64,000 bases of DNA, taken from positions 13,370,844 through 13,434,843 of the forward strand of contig NC_087067.1 of NCBI RefSeq assembly GCF_963678635.1. The letters run 5' to 3'. Both the position numbers and the translations under genes were made by a program. Positions 48,037 through 58,762 of this stretch are shown piece by piece (the first letter of the stretch is position 1; each line of letters opens with the position of its first letter). The notes beneath the pieces were generated by a model. The model worked only from the letters and a program-made list of their open reading frames with translations, had not been told where the DNA came from and made no database searches. Origin of the DNA: Symsagittifera roscoffensis. Its lineage: Eukaryota > Xenacoelomorpha > Acoela > Convolutidae.

Positions 48037-51000
48037 TGTGTAATTAAGTTGTTGTTGTTGTTGTTAGCCCACGCGGGTCGGGTTGGGCTCTTCTGTCTCC
48101 AGGTCAAGGAACTTAGCAACCTCTACCGGCCGAAGCCACAGGTCTGCTGGGGTGAGTGGGGAGGGGTTTTGGGAGCAGTTGAAAAGGTGACATGTTGTGT
48201 GGGGGGCAAGGGAACAGGTTGGGCAAAGGTGGGAGATGGAGCTGTCGAGGCGGGATAGGTAAGTGTTAAGGAGCCGGCTGTAGCCAGACCGGAGTTGGGA
48301 GAGCTTACAGCGCGTGGGACGTGGGAGAGATTTTTCAGAGGGGTCAATCTTTGGGGGAGGGATACAAATAACTTTAGACGGAGGGGTTTCGGCTAGGAAC
48401 TTGGTTACAAGGGAGGTATGGTTGTCTTTTAAAATTGGTTTGTAGTAGTTAAAAATAAAAGTGGAGACTTCGTCTCGGTCGTCCAGAACTAGAGGGTGGT
48501 TTGCGTAGACTGAAAAGTCGGTTAAAATTTTCTGGATGTCTTCTTTGAAGCAGCTTATAATTGAGGGGCGAAGTAGACGGGGAGGAGGGGGATGTGAATG
48601 TATAAAATTAATGGGATGGTGGGAACGATAGGTAGAGATAAAAAATTGAGATGACAGAAGGGTATGGTGGTCTTTGACCGTTAGGATTTCAGATTCACTG
48701 TGCAGGTGGGCAGTTGAACTCATTAGATTTGATCCAGTAACAACGCGAAGGGATTGGTTTTGGGCAACCTGCAGGCAATTTATGGAGGTGTTACTTGATG
48801 CGTGGGACCATGCGGGGGCTGCATAGTCAAGTATGGGGCGAATTAAAGCTTTAAAAGTTAGGAGGAGGGTTTCTTTGGAGTGACCCCAGGTTGATCCTGC
48901 TAATGCCTTCAGGATTCCGATCCTGCGTCTGGCCTTTTCAGCGGATTGTTTGCAGTGAGTGGCAAAACAAAGTGTTGGATCAAATGTCACCCCTAAGATT
49001 GTTGGATTTTTGTTTAGGGGTAGCGCCTCGTTATTTAAAAGAACACTAGGTGTTTTATTAAATTCTTTGTTATAAGAGGAGAAAAGTGTAACTGATCCTT
49101 TAGAGGACGCGAAACTTAGTTTGCGTGAGGTGAAAAAATCGTAGAGCCTTTTTAGGTAGCTATTGAGGGAGTTTGAGGCGATATCAATATTGGAACTGCT
49201 TGCGAAGGGGTGGAAATCGTCTGCATACGAAACAAGGTTTACATTATCGGGAGGTGGCGGTGCATCATGGACATAAAAATTGAAGAGTGTGGGTGATAAA
49301 ACAGAACCTTGGGGTACGCCACAGTGGATTATTCGATGGGGGGATGTGTGTTCACGGAATGAGGTGGCAGCCTGTCGACCATTAAGGTAATTACTTAGCC
49401 AGCGGACTAGACTTCTTGGGAGGGGAGTGTCATGAACGAGTTCCACAAGTGAGCGATGACACACCATGTCGAAAGCCTTAGATAAGTCAAGTGTGGCCAG
49501 TACCGTACGTTTAGGGGGGCGATTTTGGTTAAAACCGTCTGAAATGTAAAATTCGAGAGTGGAGAGAGCTGTGGTGGTGGAGTGAAAAGGGCGGAAGCCG
49601 TGTTGGTGTTTGGCGTTGGGGAGATGTTTGGTAAAGATGGGGTGAACGAGCCTCTCCAGAATTTTAACTGCTGGGCAGAGTAAGGATATAGGTCTGTAAG
49701 ATGTTGATTGTTTAAGATCCTTATTGGGCTTTGGAAGCGGTGCAATTTTTGAATTTTTCCAAATTTGGGGGATAATGTTTTCGGACAAAGAGATATTAAA
49801 AAGGTATGTTAAGTATTGAGTAGCAAGTGGGCCGAGATGTTTAAGATGTATATTACAGAGGCCGTCGGGACCTAGCGCTCGCGATGGTTTGCTGTCTGCA
49901 ATGGCTTGTTTAGTATTTTCAGGGGTAAAAATTGGGCTGTCTGACAGTGGTAGTTTGGCAATTTTTCTTCTCGTTATACGAAGGAGTTTGTCAGAGGCGT
50001 GGGGTCTGGCATTGGTGAATTGTTTGTTAAAAGAGCTGGTAATATCACGAGGTGAGTGTATGGGTTTAGAACCAAAAGTAATGGGGTGTCTTCCTGCCAC
50101 GGGCTTAGATCCATTTAAGGAGCGTACCACTTTCCAGAACTTTCTGGCACCAGTGCGGTAGTCGCAAGTCCGGAGGAATTCTCGCCATTTATTTTCTTTG
50201 TCCTTTGCTGTCTGTTTCATGAGTCTACAGTTCAGTTGGGATATGACTTCTGGGGGGAGATTTTGTTTTCGGCTTAAATCTCTTTCGGCGGCTAGGGCAG
50301 TGGACTCGGGGGAAAGAGAGGGAGTGAAGTGGCGAATACGGCCAGCGGGGATGTGGTGGCGTGCTGCCCTGAGCACCAGGTCCCTCAAGAATTTCTCTCC
50401 AGCGGCAACTCCGGAAGGTGGAACCGCTGAAAAGAAACCCTCCTCAATTTCCTCTGTGAATTTGATCCAATCTGCTTTTAAAAAATTTACAAAAGTCCTT
50501 TTAGGCGAAAAATTTATAAAATCATCCAAGGGTAGTTCTAGAAGAATGGGTAGGTGATCTGATCCTAGAGATTTAATTGGGGTCCATGATGTGGAGAGTA
50601 AGAGCGATTGGGATGCGAGGGAAATATCTGGTGACGAGAGTTGGTTTTCTGAGTTAAAAGGGACTCTGGTTTGTGTGTCATCATTTAATGGAGCAAAGGT
50701 GGATTCGGTTATTTCATTGCTAAGTACAGAGCCGCGTTGATCTTCCTCGATGTTGGAGTTCCATAGTTGTGAATGTGCGTTGGCATCTCCGAGTACTAAG
50801 GCGTCCCCAGGTTCAAGTAGTTCGGCAAGGGACGCAGAGTAACCAGGGGGACAGCTCGTGCGAGGGGGGATGTAGAAATTATAAATACGAAGCTTGGATG
50901 AACTGGCTACCACTGATATGCCCATAGCCTCTAGTGTTCCATCGTTGTTAATATTTATTTCTTCGTATTGTATCGACTCATGTATGGCTATGAGAAGACC

Positions 51001-51836
51001 GCCCCCTTCTTTTTCTCGATCTTTTCTAATTAAAGTGTAGTGTGAGCCAAGTGAGGGGTTTCGAGATTTCTTTCTTAATTTAGTTTCTTGGAAGACAGCA
51101 ATATGAATTTGATTTTGAGATAAGAAAGCAGCAATTTCGGGTGCTTTTCCGGAGATACCGTTGCAATTAAATTGAAGGATTTTTAAAAGGCCTTTGGCAG
51201 GGTGTGGTGAACTATTTACATTATTAACAGCAGTATGATTAAAATGGTTGTTTGAACTTGAGTTATTTACACTATTTACACGATTACGATTTGCGCGATT
51301 TTGGGAGGAGGAATTATTATTCGAGGAGGTGGGAAGGGTGGGAGGGGGAGGGGGGTTAGGGAGGTGGGGTTGGGGGGCGGTTAGGGAAGTTGAACAAGTT
51401 TGGGAGTTGGGGGTGGTCAAGTTAGAGGACCTGGTGCCTGGGGGAGGTAAAATGTAGGTAGAGGTACAGGTAGGGCAATAGTAGTCAAGGTGGTGTTGGT
51501 TAAGGTGGGTAAGACCACTACATTTAAGGTGAATGTAACCACAGATGTGGCACCAGACGCTGGGCTGGGTGCGTTTGATGCGGAAAGAGCAAGGGGAGCA
51601 AAAGTAAGGCCCTGGACCAGGGTTTGGATTAATGCCGGAGCGGAGTAGTAGTATAAGGATGAGCAGACGGAGCAGCCTGGCCGGCTTCAGACGCTCCGTA
51701 ACCGAAAACCCGGAGACTTCGGAGCTTCTCCCGACCCAATGGGAGGGGGGGCTTGACGCCATTTGCATCTTGGTGGGGCCCAAGATGTCGGATCCACCAC
51801 TGGAAGGCGGCGTCGTCTGGATCCTGTGTAATTAAG
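48037..51836 (-). mobile_element. Full-length non-LTR retrotransposon (LINE) with target duplication
   Basis: The element body is 48049-51824 on the minus strand, flanked by an exact 12-bp repeat TGTGTAATTAAG (48037-48048 and 51825-51836). The 3' end is a short (CAA)n tail, seen as TTGTTGTTG at 48049-48063. One ORF fills almost all of it. Single-ORF layout, AP-type endonuclease and the Cys/His C-terminus fit the Jockey/I/R1 side of LINEs, but the PHD-like N-terminus is reminiscent of CR1-type ORF1; I do not assign the clade firmly. Confidence 0.9.
48064..51783 (-). CDS. LINE polyprotein: PHD-like finger, endonuclease, reverse transcriptase
   Basis: 1,239 codons without interruption. Residues 40-57: a hydrophobic run ending LRSGINPNPGP, a 2A-like motif. 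Residues 62-106: C4HC3 finger (C62, C65, C78, C81, H85, C88, C103, C106), PHD type. Residues about 205-420: AP-like endonuclease (LQFNCNG, FQETKL, LGDANAHSQLW, GSDHLPIL). Residues about 560-880: reverse transcriptase (SYRPISLL, ATLDLSKAFD, GVPQGSVLSP, and SYADDF with catalytic YADD). The C-terminus has a Cys/His knuckle (CPTCSLAPHTTCHLFNC). The endonuclease nicks the target and RT copies the RNA there. The stop codon TAA lies inside the tail repeats, so there is virtually no 3' UTR. Intact frame and perfect target duplication indicate a young, possibly active copy. Confidence 0.92.
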   Translation of the reverse strand: MGPTKMQMASSPPSHWVGRSSEVSGFSVTERLKPARLLRLLILILLLRSGINPNPGPGPYFCSPCSFRIKRTQPSVWCHICGYIHLKCSGLTHLNQHHLDYYCPTCTSTYILPPPGTRSSNLTTPNSQTCSTSLTAPQPHLPNPPPPPTLPTSSNNNSSSQNRANRNRVNSVNNSSSNNHFNHTAVNNVNSSPHPAKGLLKILQFNCNGISGKAPEIAAFLSQNQIHIAVFQETKLRKKSRNPSLGSHYTLIRKDREKEGGGLLIAIHESIQYEEININNDGTLEAMGISVVASSSKLRIYNFYIPPRTSCPPGYSASLAELLEPGDALVLGDANAHSQLWNSNIEEDQRGSVLSNEITESTFAPLNDDTQTRVPFNSENQLSSPDISLASQSLLLSTSWTPIKSLGSDHLPILLELPLDDFINFSPKRTFVNFLKADWIKFTEEIEEGFFSAVPPSGVAAGEKFLRDLVLRAARHHIPAGRIRHFTPSLSPESTALAAERDLSRKQNLPPEVISQLNCRLMKQTAKDKENKWREFLRTCDYRTGARKFWKVVRSLNGSKPVAGRHPITFGSKPIHSPRDITSSFNKQFTNARPHASDKLLRITRRKIAKLPLSDSPIFTPENTKQAIADSKPSRALGPDGLCNIHLKHLGPLATQYLTYLFNISLSENIIPQIWKNSKIAPLPKPNKDLKQSTSYRPISLLCPAVKILERLVHPIFTKHLPNAKHQHGFRPFHSTTTALSTLEFYISDGFNQNRPPKRTVLATLDLSKAFDMVCHRSLVELVHDTPLPRSLVRWLSNYLNGRQAATSFREHTSPHRIIHCGVPQGSVLSPTLFNFYVHDAPPPPDNVNLVSYADDFHPFASSSNIDIASNSLNSYLKRLYDFFTSRKLSFASSKGSVTLFSSYNKEFNKTPSVLLNNEALPLNKNPTILGVTFDPTLCFATHCKQSAEKARRRIGILKALAGSTWGHSKETLLLTFKALIRPILDYAAPAWSHASSNTSINCLQVAQNQSLRVVTGSNLMSSTAHLHSESEILTVKDHHTLLSSQFFISTYRSHHPINFIHSHPPPPRLLRPSIISCFKEDIQKILTDFSVYANHPLVLDDRDEVSTFIFNYYKPILKDNHTSLVTKFLAETPPSKVICIPPPKIDPSEKSLPRPTRCKLSQLRSGYSRLLNTYLSRLDSSISHLCPTCSLAPHTTCHLFNCSQNPSPLTPADLWLRPVEVAKFLDLETEEPNPTRVG

Positions 51837-52825
51837 TGATCAATAGCCTTTTTTCAGACCAAATCCGCGTCTCAAAGATAGCTGTAACATCGCAATTACA
51901 TGCAAAAGTATGTCATAATGGAAAAATTGCTCTTTTTAATTATTTCGGAAGGTTTCAATTTCACGTTATTTTAAAGTTTTATCTTCGAAAAGCTTGCTAG
52001 ACAACAATTTTCAAATTTTAAACAAATTGAAAGCAGTTTAAATTATTTGAACAGTTTCATTTGCACTTAGTTTGATTATTTCATAGGTTGTTTCAAAAAA
52101 ACTTTATTTTTTCTGAAACAGTTCCATCTATCGAACGATGTAAAACCACTTTCTTTTAGCGAAACAGCGCAAGTTATCAGAACAACCATTAAAATTTTTT
52201 CAAAATTTACGTGCTTGATAGCTTGCTTTGAAAAGCTTGAGATTTTCGAATTTTTGTTCACGCTTGTAACCAGTTAGAAATATTTCGAAATTTCACCTTT
52301 TTTATCAATTTTTTGCGAACCAAAGCAGACTATGCGAATCAAAGCTTCGCCTGCGGAGCTGAAGATTTGGTCAAAAAAGCGTCTTTATAGTGATTTGGGA
52401 CGGCTAAAAAAGGTCCGAAACATTCTCGAAAATGTTAGATCTGCCTTTGATGCACTATCTGATGTTTTCACGGTAACCTATATATTTTTTTTCATTTGTA
52501 GCAGAAACTAGATTATGCTAGTTGAGCTATTTTTTTCGCTGAGTTTTTCTTGGCAGAAGTCAACAAGCTTCGTAGAGTCTCAGATATAACTACGCATAGT
52601 TGAAAATCATCAATTCCCTTTTATCAGATACTTTTGAAAATAATGGAAAATGTTGATAATATGGCTAATCATAATCTTTATTTGCTCGTACAAACTGTAA
52701 AAAAAAGTTAGCAATGACAGAGTTTGTTTGTGTCAGGGTTTTTCTTTGTTGAATCGAGTTGTTATGCACTTATTTGAAGTTAAACTCCTGATTCTAAAGT
52801 TGAAGTTGTTTCGCCGTGCATCTTT
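51837..52825. other. Intergenic region
   Basis: AT-rich, no gene seen. It probably contains the 3' UTR of the minus-strand gene ending at 52826, but I could not place a polyadenylation site with confidence. Confidence 0.5.
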
Positions 52826-55800
52826 TCAGCAATCGAATTTGCGGTTAGTGTGAATGTCCAAAGCGTACGGGTTGCATTCACTGTCCATGTCAAAATAGTT
52901 ATTGTGGTGAACAGAAGAAAACACTCCACAAGTGATGTAAGCCAGAGTGGCGGCAGTTTGGGATCCCAGTTCGGCTTCATTCAGTCCGTAGACTTGTGCT
53001 TCGAGACCCAATGATACTCCTGGAAGAACTGTGACTGCTCGGCCCATTTTAGCACCCTCTGCGCACGCTTGAAGAGCGTTTCCTGAAACACAATTTGTTT
53101 TAAAAAAATCCCGGTTGTTTTGTAAAATTCAAGTTCACGCGACTAGCACCGTGAGAGAAAAAAGCAGTCTTCTGTTTTCGTATTCTCGCGCTCTTATCCA
53201 GGTGTTTTAAAGGTCAGATACATCAAAAATGAATTATTTTGTTGTTTAATTGGTAATAATACGTCATACAACATTTCAGAGAAAATTGCTTAGTTGTTCT
53301 TTCTTTTCTTACCTAGAACATTTTTGTCTTCGATGTATTTGAGGAACCAGATCATTTCCGAGGGGTCCTTGTCTCGCGCAAGAGACATCTGAAAGATAAC
53401 ATAAATGTGTAACTCAGAAATAGGGCAACTAAATGTGCTTTCAACAGCAAGAATCACTAGTTCTTAAAATTAACAATCACTGTTAAAACAAAAATTTAGA
53501 ACAAAAAATTCCTAATGAATGCGAGCTCCAAGTTGGAAACGTTGATTCTGGTTAATTCAGAATAGGTGAGCTCTTTAAATTACTTAAGCTTTGAAGCAGA
53601 AGACTTTTTTAGAAAGATTTTACTATATTTTATTCTGGTTTTCAAGATTTTGAATCAAGCAAAGTCATCAAACAAGCATTATGAGCCATAATTTGACACT
53701 ACCAAAAACATCAAATTCGGCCTGCATTCTAACTTGTTGAGTTTTACAATAATAGTAAAAGCAGCTCTCTGGCTTACCTGTTCTACTTCGTCGCCGGTTT
53801 TCGTGCACTTGACATTATCTGGGATAGGGATAACGTTGGAGCCACAGGGCTCGTGTTCCGAGTAGAATTCCCAACACTGTCTGCTGTATCTGTAGCAATA
53901 AATATTTCTTTTACCTTGTTCGGAGAGCGAGATTGAGTAAGTTGAATTATTCTAAAAATGAATTTAGGATTTACCCCCGATTCAAGTCTAAATGGAAGCC
54001 GAAAGAGCAAAAAAAATGGGTTTTGGTGTTTTTTACGAGTACAGTTAGGGGTGATATGTATTACAGTAGGTGGTGATTTTGAGAAATATTTGAGTAAGTG
54101 CATGTATCAAATTTGAGAATTCTTATGCATAATATAGTCGTTTTAATTTCAATAAATTGTACTACTATACTACTATTAAGATAGTTTTTGTATAAATATA
54201 TTATTCTGCCAGAAGAAACGTTAATCAAAAATTGAAATTTCAAACTTTTGTCAAAGAATTGGCTTTGAAATAAATTATACATACTGCTCGAAGTATAACA
54301 AAGAGCGATCCAGCTATTTAACTTGAATCTGCCACCCATTGTAATATATCACAAAATTAGGTACCACAATTGAGTTAAAGACATTTTTTTGCGAGACTGA
54401 ACTATTAGAGTGATTCACAATGTTTTTTAACTGTTAAATGAAAAAAATATGAAGACTTTTTGCAAGTTTTTCTGGCGATTAACTTTGGTAGCAACTTTGC
54501 GCCGCTTGTTCAACAACCGGTTATTTTTGTTATTTATATGAGTTTATGAGCTCTGCGCAGTTTGAATAGCCATTTTTAACACTAGACAGTAAGTATTTAT
54601 TTTGCATGGATGGCTGAAATTCGTCACGAAGGTTGCGTTCCTTCAAATGGGCTGTTTTTTACACAAGTCAGCTAGCGAGCATAGACTTATGTGACGAAAC
54701 CCCCTTTTTGCCATCCAACTCGCAAATATAGTGCTCATTTGTTGGCATTTCTGAAATCGCCAGGTCCGCGGTTCGATTCCGGCACATAGAAAAAAGTTTT
54801 TTTTTCACGGCCTATTTGTCCTTGTTTATTATTCCACCTTTTTGTCTTTTAGAGCTACTTTTTGTTATTTTTTTACTGTTTTCTGGCTTTTGTTTGTTCA
54901 GTGCAGCTTCGCCTCTGAGTAAAAAGTTACGCCTTACCTCTGCATGGTTCCTCGGACGAGACTGGGCACGAATCCGAAGTCGACCATGACCTCTTCGTCG
55001 GTGAGACATTTGACCTCGTCTTTTCCCTGCAGCATCTCTGTTATGCTTGAGTAGTAGTCAGCGTCCTCTGCAGAATAATAAGTACCAAACTTTAATTATG
55101 ATATAACTTTTCATGTTTACACTGACCCGTTAAAATAACTACATTTGTTTTTGATACTATGAGGGATTTCGGTATCAACGGTTTCGATTATTTAAGTCAG
55201 AAGATATGCAAGTGTATTTAGTTCACTGGCTGAAGGTAAGAATTGACTAACTTGTACAGCACTTTTCGTACGCTGCTTTGATGTCCTCTTTCGGCAAGGC
55301 TTCTGCAGTCACAGGTGATTTCATCAGGGGTTTTGGTACTTCAGAGGTTGATTTGTACTCATAGCACAGATAACTGGCCTGAAAAACATCAATTACTAAA
55401 AATATTTTAAACAAGGATAGTCGGTTACTGTCCAAATAGTCTTTTCAAATGGTCGGAACAATAAACCCGAACGAGAATTGTTTTAAAAGTTCATTTAACA
55501 AAGGAGTAGTTTTGGTGTCAAGTATTTTATATTTTGATCGCTTTATATAGCAACTTATCATGCACGAGAAATTCCATGTAAAAACAGATATCAAAACTTA
55601 AAGCAAACTAGTAAGGACTGGTTGATAGAATGATGGTCTTTCTAAGCCAAAAAAAAACCTTTTGAACTTTTTCTGTTTTTGTTTGTTTTTTATTCATTAT
55701 TTGAATACAACTGTAGTCTATGATGATTAATTTACTTATTTTCAAAGTCTTTGTCTTGATTCATTCTCATCCCACCACGCATATAAAACGGCACAATTTT

Positions 55801-58061
55801 TTAAAATGAAGCTAATCATAATTTTGTGTACTTAGTTGCACAGCAACAGACTTGTTGTTTTGACAATTAGCAATGGGGAAGAACTTTGTATTCGGGTTTC
55901 CGTTTTTTTGTTTTCCATACAAAATCAGGTACCACAATTGATCATCGGAGTGGATCGAGCGTTTTATCAAATAAAAGCCCTTTTAATCGTGATTCGAACG
56001 ACATTAATAAATTTTTTCAATATTTTGTCCCGGTATCGAGAAAAACAGGTTTTCAGTTTTTAGTCTAAACAAACACGAGCGAATAAAGCAAGCGAGTTGG
56101 TTTACAATAGCTTATTTATGCATAAATTCGGCAGTGAAATATTTTAGTTTTTTAAGAATTCCCTAGCTTCATTTCGGGAATCAAAAACTTACAAAATTTG
56201 AAAAAAAAAATTAATAATTTTTTTTGTGGTCATTTTTCTACAAAAACTGTTGTGCAATTTGCCTAATTTACTATGAATGCCGAATATGCCTAAATTTAAC
56301 TTTTTCGTTTAGATCCTTTAATCACCTGACGCAGAAAAAAATTGACACTAATTTGAAAAAAACTTGACACTAATTTTTTTCTAGTTTTTTTTTTAAAATT
56401 TTTGAAGAACAGTAAACGGCTATCTTTTGTTACACTTGCTAGACATTTTCCCGTAAATCACTCTTCTTACCAATCTGTAAAAATTGTGAAGTTGCTTTAA
56501 TAATGAACCTTAACTACTTCGAAGCTTCTTTCCACTTGGCCTAGAGGTAACGTTGCCTTTGTACCCTAAGGCTCTGGGGTTTGAATCCCGGCCTTCTCTT
56601 GATTATTTAGTACATGTAAGTTGAAAAAATAAATTCCGCGAAAAACTGAACTTCGTCTGTCTGCTCACGTTTTTTCGGCTTAGTTCCCTCATCGTGGATT
56701 TTTCTTGTGCTGTCATCAATTTAAATTGTAGATGCGAGTGTTCTTGAAGATGCAAATTTTTCAGTTATGCCCTCCCCAATATGGACACAAAAATTCAAAA
56801 AAAATTTGAAAATCAAACCAAAAATTTTTTAATGTAATTTTTTGTTCATAATTAAGTGTGTTCGAAACCTGCTATGCTAATTTCATAGCAACTCACTATT
56901 CTCACTTTTTAATTTTCATTTGACATACCTGTGTCCAGATGGCTTTCTGTCCGATGAAGAACACTGATCGAGGATAGTAGCTCACTCCATCTTCCTCGTA
57001 AGGCCCCTCCCCCTCCTGGCCACACTCGGAATCGAAGGTGTTCGAGTCCAGATTCTGGTAAGACAACACTGGCTCGTCAGAATAGTAGTCGTAATCGTCT
57101 CCGGATTTGAAAAACAGGTCCAGGTGATCTTCGTCGGAGGAGGCTTTCATGTAGCCTAAAAAAAATCGAACGTTGAGTTTAGTTTAGAAATCGAACGTCG
57201 AAAATAAATCGTTGAAAAGGTTTGCATTGTTCTCTCATCGCACAACAAACGAAAACAACGAATTTGAAAAAAAAATTATTTTTTTTCATGATAGTGGTTG
57301 GAACATTCTGTGCTACTAGCACAGCAACCAGCTATCCTTGTTTTTTGTTAGGTTAATATGCTTAAACATTTGGACTTTGTCTTAGACAGGAGAAGTGAAT
57401 GTATATATGTATGTTGGTATCGTTAAGGTATTGCTTAGCGCTTCTACTGAATGGGTCTATTTTCATGACCGACACCGGAAGTTTTCGATCACTCAACTCT
57501 TAACTATCCAACCCTTGCCAATTGTCCTACTTATTTTTTTCTCAAACTTTTGTATGCTGAATTCCTTCTGCCCGAACCGATTAATACGCAGTATATGAGC
57601 TTCTGCAAATATGAGCTTCCCGAACGATGAATGCGCAGCGCAGTCTGTATTTAGACAACCCCGTATTCATACTCGTCATTAAGCAAACCACATTAACCAA
57701 TCAGAATCGAGATGAGAAAGCAAATTTACGAAATAAATAATTATTAATTAATCATTTTTTCCTTGTTTCCATTCAGATTAGTTAATACAGTATTTGTCTG
57801 CTTACTGACAAGTCTGATTATGCGGTTGTCTAACTACTGCAACGTAACCGATGAATACACTGGATGAGGGCTTAATATACTAACACTCAGCTTGACAAGC
57901 ACGCTTCAGTTCGTTTTGAGTGGCCAACTTTTCTGCGCATCTGGGCGGGACAATGAACTCGTCCATCAGCATAGTTTTCACGCCCGGCTCACACAGTTTT
58001 CGGATTCGGTAAAATTCTACCAACTCTTCGGCCGCAAGTGACATTGCCTCTTTTTCCTCGT
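52826..58061 (-). CDS. Unknown cysteine-rich host gene, at least 7 exons (5' end missing)
   Basis: Exons on the minus strand, in transcript order: 58061-57885, 57155-56929, 55378-55252, 55067-54938, 53889-53778, 53388-53313, 53082-52826. All introns are GT-AG (donors GTTAGT, GTATGT, GTAAGG, GTAAGC, GTAAGA) and all phases join without a break, giving 367 residues before the TGA at 52826. The first exon seen starts inside a codon, so at least one more exon lies upstream, perhaps in the assembly gap. The protein has many spaced cysteines (PPRCAEKL, RACQAECY, YEKCCTK, SRQCWEFY, VKCTKTG, ITCGVF) and an acidic DYDYYSDE stretch, with no transmembrane segment seen. A secreted or lumenal protein is my inference. 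I do not recognise the family. Confidence 0.75.
54735..54790 (+). repeat. tRNA-derived (SINE-like) remnant
   Basis: A B-box-like GGTTCGATTCC at 54770-54780 follows a weak A-box candidate (TTGGCATTTC, 54742). The T-stem is only partly paired, so not a functional tRNA. It lies within an intron of the minus-strand gene. Confidence 0.35.
56530..56602 (+). repeat. tRNA-like sequence, probable SINE or tRNA pseudogene
   Basis: A-box-like TGGCCTAGAGG (56537-56547), an anticodon-arm-like hairpin GCCTT...AAGGC, and B-box-like GGTTTGAATCC (56578-56588). The acceptor stem does not pair. It sits in an intron of the minus-strand gene. Confidence 0.45.
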
Positions 58062-58167
58062 CTAGATACAAAATTAAAATAAAAGATCTAATTAGTCCAG
58101 ATATTTTGTTTTTCCTGATGAATTGATTGATTGTCAGGTTTTTGCTTTTCACGAAGATGATTTATTT

Positions 58168-58367
58168 NNNNNNNNNNNNNNNNNNNNNNNNNNNNNNNNN
58201 NNNNNNNNNNNNNNNNNNNNNNNNNNNNNNNNNNNNNNNNNNNNNNNNNNNNNNNNNNNNNNNNNNNNNNNNNNNNNNNNNNNNNNNNNNNNNNNNNNNN
58301 NNNNNNNNNNNNNNNNNNNNNNNNNNNNNNNNNNNNNNNNNNNNNNNNNNNNNNNNNNNNNNNNNNN
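58168..58367. other. Assembly gap (200 N)
   Basis: Exactly 200 N, probably a fixed-size placeholder. It may hide an upstream exon of the minus-strand gene and one end of the adjacent repeat. Confidence 0.95.
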
Positions 58368-58762
58368 AGGGGCGGATCTAGGATTTTTCGAGAGGGGGGG
58401 GGGATTTGCAAAAAATTTTTCGATTTTTTTTTTTTTAGGTCGACCAAAATGATTGTCAGAGCTCTCTTAAAACATTAAAAAGACGCTGTTTTGGCCAAAT
58501 TTCTGCGCCGCATTTTGGCCAAATTTTTGCAAAAGAGGTCAAAAAAGCCGTTTATAGGCACTTTTTGGAAAATTTTGACAAAAATATCGCATTTTTTTGA
58601 CGCGCGCTCCCCTCAATGTTAGTATATATTGGCGCTTTTAGAAAAATTTTAGGGTCGATAGGCCAAAAATGGATTCCTTAAAAAGTACCAAAGGGGTGAC
58701 CCTTTGGGTCAGCACGGGGTCGAATCCCTGAGAAAGGGCGTCCGCCCCCCCCCCCCGCCCGT
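58368..58762. repeat. MITE-like repeat next to the gap
   Basis: It starts AGGGGCGGATCTAGGATTTTT and ends ...GGGCGTCCGCCCC: GGGGCGGA and its complement TCCGCCCC sit at opposite ends, as in terminal inverted repeats. The inside is T-rich with TTTGGCCAAATTT motifs. No coding capacity. No target duplication can be seen because of the gap. Confidence 0.4.

Noticed and set aside
56530-56602. Functional tRNA gene
   Set aside because: A and B boxes are present but the acceptor stem does not pair and the anticodon loop has 8 nt.
58088-58452. ORFs across the N block
   Set aside because: They consist of undetermined residues over an assembly gap.
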